Shown: in pieces, positions 59,221-64,000 of the stretch | Numbering within the stretch: position 1 is the stretch's first letter | Layout of the letters: each line of letters starts with the position of its first letter | Assembly (NCBI RefSeq): GCF_013426205.1 | Contig: NC_089423.1 | Coordinates: 3,038,001 to 3,102,000 of the forward strand | DNA: 64,000 nucleotides | Direction: 5' to 3' | Origin: Metarhizium brunneum | Lineage: Eukaryota > Ascomycota > Sordariomycetes > Hypocreales > Clavicipitaceae | Notes under the pieces: generated by a model | The model's database searches: none | The model's input: the letters and a program-made list of their open reading frames with translations, nothing else | What the model was told of the DNA's origin: nothing | Translations under genes and position numbers: made by a program

Positions 59221-60073
59221 CGTTACTTCTTCCGGCCTCGTATGCTTCGTGACATGTTGTCACGGCTCGACGAACACAGCGTTGCTGGGAATAACTAGCC
59301 AACTATCCATCTATAGCGCGCCGGCGGCCATGACCAAGCTCGGTCACCCGCTGGGAGAAGTGAATCTAACCAAAGCAGCTGGAGTTTACGGCACAGTCCA
59401 GGCTGTAAGTTGTCTCGTCATGGTCTAGTCTCGAGCGATCAGTAATTATTACACATCTCGAAGAGATTTTCGACGCCGGGAAGGAGTCCCAGGCCGTCTT
59501 CTGTCATGTCTGTCCTCATTGCGCCACATTAGAGCTCATCTTTCATAAAATTCGCACATCTACATCGGTAGAGCCCGCAGCGTTTTTGCGGAAATCCTTT
59601 CAAATGGTTGAACGTCTTGGTGCCAAAGCTATAATATTCACAGTGGACGTCGGCTGGGAGTCAAAGAGGACTTTGGAGGCTCGCACCAACGGAGAAATTC
59701 ACAAATCTTCTCTTGGGGCTTTTATGGCCACGGGAGGATTCCGGGATCGCAATTTGTTTTGGGATGATATATCATGGATCCGTGTTAGTATCCTTGAAAT
59801 CCCATCCCACGTCTCTTAGGCCGGGATATTGGACTTGATGCGGGTTTTCGGCAGCGCTACACAAAGCTCCCGATTATCGTCAAAGGCGTGCAGAGTACCG
59901 AAGATGTTGAATTATGCGTCAAACACGGCGCCGAGGGAGTTATGATTAGATTGCAAGTCCAGATAGAAACGTATCGACCTGATCTATTCAGAAAGTTCGA
60001 TATTATGATCGATGGCGGTGTTCGATCAGGGGCCGATGTCGACCTTGTAAGTGCTGTCTTCTCATGGCTATGA
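59221..60073 (+). pseudogene. Decayed FMN-dependent 2-hydroxyacid dehydrogenase
   Basis: Clear pieces of an FMN-dependent alpha-hydroxyacid dehydrogenase (lactate dehydrogenase/glycolate oxidase family) lie in order but out of frame. RYFFRPRMLRDM is at 59221-59256. A second piece at 59267-59405, in another frame, contains TALLGITSQ and SAPAAMTKLGHPLGEVNLTK. A third at 59457-59781 includes LEEIFDAGKESQ, ERLGAKAIIFTVD and DRNLFWDDISWIR. After an intron-like gap, 59855-60073 has YTKLPIIVKGVQSTEDVELC and FDIMIDGGVRSGADV. The catalytic segment that should read like SNHGGRQLD is missing between GAEGVMI and TYRPDLF. The C-terminal FMN phosphate region after GADV is absent. I read this as a pseudogene broken by frameshifts and deletions. 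Introns remain possible for some gaps, but not for the lost active site. Confidence 0.8.
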
Positions 60074-60486
60074 GGTTGGTGACGGTTCAATGTTGAGTCA
60101 ACAAAACACCAGCCTCTAGGGTACCCACTAGGTACACACCAGGTAGGCCGCCCATCGCTGGGTACTGAAGTACAGCCCGTGGCACCGGAGCTTTTACACC
60201 AGTACCCCATTGGCAGAGGCCACCCCCTACTAAGAAGTACCTTAATTATCTGGTTGTATGTATACTCCGTACTCCATGTCCGTGACACTTGACCACTTAT
60301 TACGTACACGAGATTTGGTATTCCCCTCCGGCCCCCCTCTTGAGCCGACATCAACTACTTGGCTCATGAGTCATATTGTTCATCTCGTCCAAATTTGTTT
60401 TGCTATCCTAGCCCCAATGAGTTTAAAAGCATTTCAAGGCGTTGATTAACATTACCATCTAGTCCCCCTAGGCTCGGCTTCAGCAA
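60074..60486. promoter_or_regulatory. Spacer and promoter of the FAD oxidase gene
   Basis: 410 bp that follow the point where the dehydrogenase relic stops. It contains GGTAC-rich stretches near 60119-60140 and one TACTCCGTA at 60263. No TATA box was identified. Confidence 0.5.
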
Positions 60487-61905
60487 ATGGAAACTGCACC
60501 ATCCTCCTTCCTCATTGTCGGCTCTGGTGTCTTTGGCCTTAGCACCGCCTGGGCAATCACAAAAAGGTCACAATTTGCCAAGACCTCCATTACAATCGTC
60601 GACGATGCTGCCAACGGTCAATTCCCCCCGGATGACTGCGCCAGTGTCGACTCCTCCAGAATCATAAGGGCCGATTACGCTGACCCTCACTACACCGCCT
60701 TTGCGTCAGAGGCTCAGAAGGAATGGAGGAAGCAGGGTGATGATGATCTAGGAGGCCAAGGTCGTTATACCGAGTCAGGTTTTGTTCTGACGGCATATGA
60801 ACCCAAGGAACTCAAAGTCGGAACAAAGTCTGGAATGGATTATACCAAGGAGAGTTGGAAAAATTGTGTCGACGTTGCTGCCAGGGACGGATATCCCGCG
60901 GACAGGATCAAGGTCTTGGAGAACACCAAGACCCTCAACGAGTGCTTGGGAACCGATACGTACCCTGGTGATTGGGGTTACCTAAATACGCTGTCCGGAT
61001 GGGCTGATGCTGGACGGGGGATGGAATGGCTGTATGAGCGGGTAAAGGCGACTGAGCGGGTGAATTTTGTCAATGCAAAAGTCGACTATCTGGCCAACGA
61101 AGGCGACAGGGTCATTGGCGCAAAGCTGACGGACGGCAGACTTGTTACCAGTGATGTTGTTCTAGTCGCTGCCGGAGCTTGGACGGGATCTCTTGTTGAC
61201 TTGAGAGGACGAGTTGAGGCGACGGGCCACGTGCTGGGATATATTGACATCAGTGACCGAGAACTTGCCTTGCTCTCCAAACAACCCGTTGCTCTGAACC
61301 TGTCATCTGGACTGTTCATCATCCCACCACAAGAAAATACTCTCAAAGTCGCTCGGCACAGTTTTGGCTACCTGAACCCGGTCATGGTCCACAATGCCTT
61401 GCCTCTGTTCCCGTCACCAGAAAGACCTTCTTTTGTTACCTCGAGACCGTCAACAAGCCGCGACGGTGGTCTTGCCCGTCTGCCAGACGAGGCAGATGCG
61501 GATCTGCGACGTGGCCTCGCCAAACTCTCTCCAATCAAGGGTCTTGAGACGAGACGTTGGAAGGGGACTAGGCTGTGCTGGTATTCTGATACCAAGGATG
61601 GCGATTGGCTGGTTGACTGGCATCCTGGATGGAAGGGCCTGTTTATTGCTACGGGAGATAGTGGTCATGGATACAAGTTCCTGCCGATATTAGGTGACAA
61701 AGTGCTAGACTGTATGCAGGGCCAAGGTGGTGCGCTTGGCGATAAATGGAAATGGAAGAACATCGACGACGAGACTGTTGGGAAGGAAACGAATGGGAAA
61801 TTCAAGGGTCTTGTCACGATGGATGGAAGTCGCGGAGGAGATCCTGGCATGGTGTTGGCGGAGGAATTGGGCAAGAAATCCGCTGCCAAGGTGGCAAAGC
61901 TATAG
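60487..61905 (+). CDS. Peroxisomal FAD-dependent amine oxidase, sarcosine/saccharopine oxidase-like
   Basis: A 472-aa single-exon protein of the D-amino-acid-oxidase (DAO) superfamily, in the branch with monomeric sarcosine oxidase, fungal saccharopine/pipecolate oxidase and fructosyl-amino-acid oxidase. The FAD dinucleotide-binding motif is FLIVGSGVFGLSTAWAI (about residues 8-24). SSRIIRADYADPHY and TGHVLGYIDI fit the family. RLCWYSDTKDGDWLVDWHP places Cys364 where sarcosine oxidases and amadoriases attach FAD covalently. SGHGYKFLPILGDKVLD is the C-terminal FAD contact. The last three residues, AKL, form a type 1 peroxisomal targeting signal, which suits an enzyme that makes hydrogen peroxide. 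The substrate (N-methyl amino acid, saccharopine, pipecolate or Amadori product) cannot be decided from sequence. It lies next to a decayed oxidase-type gene, but a link is not shown. Confidence 0.88.
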   Translation: METAPSSFLIVGSGVFGLSTAWAITKRSQFAKTSITIVDDAANGQFPPDDCASVDSSRIIRADYADPHYTAFASEAQKEWRKQGDDDLGGQGRYTESGFVLTAYEPKELKVGTKSGMDYTKESWKNCVDVAARDGYPADRIKVLENTKTLNECLGTDTYPGDWGYLNTLSGWADAGRGMEWLYERVKATERVNFVNAKVDYLANEGDRVIGAKLTDGRLVTSDVVLVAAGAWTGSLVDLRGRVEATGHVLGYIDISDRELALLSKQPVALNLSSGLFIIPPQENTLKVARHSFGYLNPVMVHNALPLFPSPERPSFVTSRPSTSRDGGLARLPDEADADLRRGLAKLSPIKGLETRRWKGTRLCWYSDTKDGDWLVDWHPGWKGLFIATGDSGHGYKFLPILGDKVLDCMQGQGGALGDKWKWKNIDDETVGKETNGKFKGLVTMDGSRGGDPGMVLAEELGKKSAAKVAKL

Positions 61906-62262
61906 AAGATGCAAGCCCAGTATGTAATATAGAAAGAAGCATCACAAGACTCCCCCTTGAATATCCAAACCTACCTAGGTACATACAGTACTCCGTACAC
62001 CGACCCGCGTTGCGTAGCATTGCTTTTACTTGCCGTCCCAGCGTCATGGCGAACTTTGGTGTGTGCCTGGGACGGATGTGGCGCCACACAGAGAGACGTA
62101 TGCATGTAGCGGGGCGGCATCAGAGGCGAAGCTCCGTCACAGCACAACCAACTTCACCACTTCCAAACCCGGTCCAGTTGAGACTGCGGCAAACGCCGTT
62201 CGAGATCTGTACCCAGCACCCAAACATGAGGTGACAAGCGCAATTTCCCAAGCTCAATCGAT
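61906..62262. promoter_or_regulatory. Spacer between oxidase and SR140-like genes
   Basis: About 360 bp containing one TACTCCGTA (61989) next to ACCTAGGTAC. It should hold the oxidase 3' end and the promoter of the SR140-like gene. No TATA box seen. Confidence 0.5.
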
Positions 62263-64000
62263 ATGTCTTCCGGAAAGGGACTCCCCAACTTCCCAGACTT
62301 GGAGGCGAAACTCCAAAAGCCCACCAAGCAGTCAGCCTTTGAACGACAAAAGGCCGAAGCCGAGGCCAAGCGCAAGCGCGAGGCTGCCGAAACTGCTGCC
62401 GTTTACGCCGATTTTGTAAAGAGCTTCGATCGTGACGATGACGACGACGACAGGGGCGATGCGACTGCGCCGAGCAGCTTTGGGGGCCCTTCGCGAGGGA
62501 GACCCGGCTTTGGGGGACAGCCACCTGGACACGGCGTCTCAAGGCGGCACTTTGTGTCTTCCGGATTGAAAAGCGGACCGGGGAGCTTGGGACCGGCGCC
62601 GTCGTCATTTACGAAGAAGAGGTCGTTTAACGACTTCAAGGGAGGAGGTTCCAGGGACCGGTCGGGATTGCTGGGGTTTGAGGAGCCGGATTCCGGCCCG
62701 GCTGCGACGTCGGTCGCCAAGGCCTTTGACGCGAGCGAGGACGAAGACATGGGCGATGTGAAGGACCGAGCCGAAGAAAAGGCCACGTCGAAACCTACGC
62801 TCAGGCTTGCCAACTTGCCGCCGGGGACGTCGCAGGCGGTCGTCAAGGCGCTTATACCGGATAGTCTCAATGTCGAGAATGTCAGGATCCAGCCGCCTGC
62901 TCCTGCTGGGCCCGGTGGCTCGGAAAGAAAATGCATGGTTGCCATTGTCACCCTTTCGCAGGAAACACCCGCGAATGAAATGGATACCGCCGTGAGCACG
63001 CTGCAGAATCGCTATCTTGGCTACGGATACTACTTGTCTTTGCATCGGCACTTGTCCTCGGCCGTGGCAGCTTCGGCCAATCTCCCCAGTCTGGGATCCT
63101 CGTCCTCTGGTGCCCATCCTTTCGGAGCAAAGCCCGTTGAACAGCCTGGAGGCCGGGACAAGTACAGCCATCATCAGCAAGGATTTCACCGCGGTTTCGC
63201 ACCTCCCTCCTCGTACGGGCAGGTTGGTGCTGGAGTCAACAGGGCGCAGTTGTTGCATGTACCCGTACGACCGCCACAGGATGTCAGGACTATACAACTG
63301 ATAAACAAGACGATTGAAGGGGTTTTAGAACACGGTCCAGAGTTCGAGGCGCTCCTAATGTCGCGACCCGACGTTCAGCGGGAGGAGAGGTGGGCTTGGA
63401 TATGGGATGCCAGGAGTGAAGGCGGCATCTGGTACCGGTGGAGGCTTTGGCAGGTCGTCACAGGCTCAGAGTTTAGCCAAGTCAAAGGAAAGTATGTACC
63501 GTTGTTCGACGGTGGCCATGCCTGGAAATCACCAGATAAGAGCTTGGTCTTTGAGTACACGACTTCTCTGGACGAGCTTGTATCAGATCCGGAGTACAAC
63601 TCATCAGATGATGAAGACATGGAGGAGGGCCCCGGCGACAACAACAATGGCGTCGAAGCCGAGAAGACGTTTCTGAACCCGTTGGATAAAGCCAAGCTTG
63701 TTCATCTCCTGGCGCGACTACCGACTACGCTTAGCAAGCTGCGGAAAGGAGACATTGCCCGAGTCACAACGTTTGCCATTACCCATGCCAGTCGCGGCGC
63801 AGATGAGGTTGTTGATATGATTGTCGCCAATGTTGAGAAGCCGCTTTCGTTAACAGCTGCCAACGCCGAGAAGAAGCAAGACGCGAGACCAATCCATCCG
63901 GGAACAGCGACGGAAGAGGGATCTACAAACGAAGGCCCAGACACAAGCAGCGCTAGTTTGGTGGCCCTGTACGTGGTAAGCGATATTCTGTCTTCGTCTT
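62263..64000 (+). CDS. SR140/U2SURP-like U2 snRNP-associated splicing factor, 3' part outside window
   Basis: An open frame from the ATG of MSSGKGLPNF to the right edge (579 codons seen, no stop). The N-terminus has a short helix with Lys/Glu/Ala (FERQKAEAEAKRKREAAET) and an acidic run (DRDDDDDDRGD). An RRM-like domain lies at about 177-265 (KPTLRLANLPPGTS, YLGYGYYLSLHRHLSS). A SURP module follows at about 340-405 (IQLINKTIEGVLEHGPEFEALL ... WYRWRLWQVVTG). A CID domain begins near 474 (KLVHLLARLPTTLSKLRKGDIARV ... SLVALYVVSDILSSS). The order RRM-SURP-CID is that of SR140/U2SURP, a component of the 17S U2 snRNP that helps select branch sites. The frame may enter an intron near the edge (GTAAGC at about 63976). 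Confidence 0.87.
   Translation, partial: MSSGKGLPNFPDLEAKLQKPTKQSAFERQKAEAEAKRKREAAETAAVYADFVKSFDRDDDDDDRGDATAPSSFGGPSRGRPGFGGQPPGHGVSRRHFVSSGLKSGPGSLGPAPSSFTKKRSFNDFKGGGSRDRSGLLGFEEPDSGPAATSVAKAFDASEDEDMGDVKDRAEEKATSKPTLRLANLPPGTSQAVVKALIPDSLNVENVRIQPPAPAGPGGSERKCMVAIVTLSQETPANEMDTAVSTLQNRYLGYGYYLSLHRHLSSAVAASANLPSLGSSSSGAHPFGAKPVEQPGGRDKYSHHQQGFHRGFAPPSSYGQVGAGVNRAQLLHVPVRPPQDVRTIQLINKTIEGVLEHGPEFEALLMSRPDVQREERWAWIWDARSEGGIWYRWRLWQVVTGSEFSQVKGKYVPLFDGGHAWKSPDKSLVFEYTTSLDELVSDPEYNSSDDEDMEEGPGDNNNGVEAEKTFLNPLDKAKLVHLLARLPTTLSKLRKGDIARVTTFAITHASRGADEVVDMIVANVEKPLSLTAANAEKKQDARPIHPGTATEEGSTNEGPDTSSASLVALYVVSDILSSS

Overview
The window is nuclear DNA from a filamentous ascomycete, most likely a sordariomycete of the order Hypocreales. 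Genes are spaced 0.4 to 8 kb apart, introns are 52-82 nt long with GT...AG ends, leaders are CT-rich, and the protein families are typical of filamentous fungi (Srs2/UvrD helicase, GH125 mannosidase, neutral ceramidase, Hul5-type HECT ligase). The intergenic DNA carries many copies of a 9-mer, TACTCCGTA, which I associate (from memory, not searched) with clavicipitaceous fungi such as Metarhizium. No rRNA, tRNA, CRISPR array or virus was seen.

Layout, left to right. 1-8436 has no recognisable gene. It holds motif clusters, microsatellites and coding-like minus-strand scraps. 8437-15006 holds a secreted or single-pass membrane protein (-), an Srs2-like UvrD helicase (+) and a tiny mitochondrial membrane protein (+). 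18513-20871 is a neutral ceramidase with two introns. A gene-poor stretch of 6.7 kb follows, ending at a small three-exon gene (27605-28057) that no single open frame reveals; it encodes a diverged double-stranded-RNA-binding-domain protein. Then come mitoribosomal protein uS7m (29106-30310), a universal-stress-protein-domain protein (32359-34680) and a membrane-anchored protein of unknown function (36333-38194).

The second half holds poly(A)-binding protein Pab1 (-, 39014-41310), divergent from a Hul5-type HECT ubiquitin ligase (+, 43259-46829). A secreted GH125 alpha-mannosidase (-, 47355-49130) is divergent from the electron-transfer-flavoprotein:ubiquinone oxidoreductase (+, 50898-52859). 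TBP (57081-58036) follows, then a decayed FMN-dependent 2-hydroxyacid dehydrogenase (59221-60073), a peroxisomal FAD amine oxidase (60487-61905) and an SR140-like splicing factor that runs off the right edge (62263 onward). Two related elements with terminal inverted repeats (42290-42464 and 53391-53667) look like MITEs.

The genes do not form a pathway cluster. They are mostly housekeeping: DNA repair, mitochondrial translation and electron transfer, mRNA metabolism, protein turnover, lipid and glycan hydrolysis. The coordinates of multi-exon genes were derived by hand from splice consensus, phase and family similarity.
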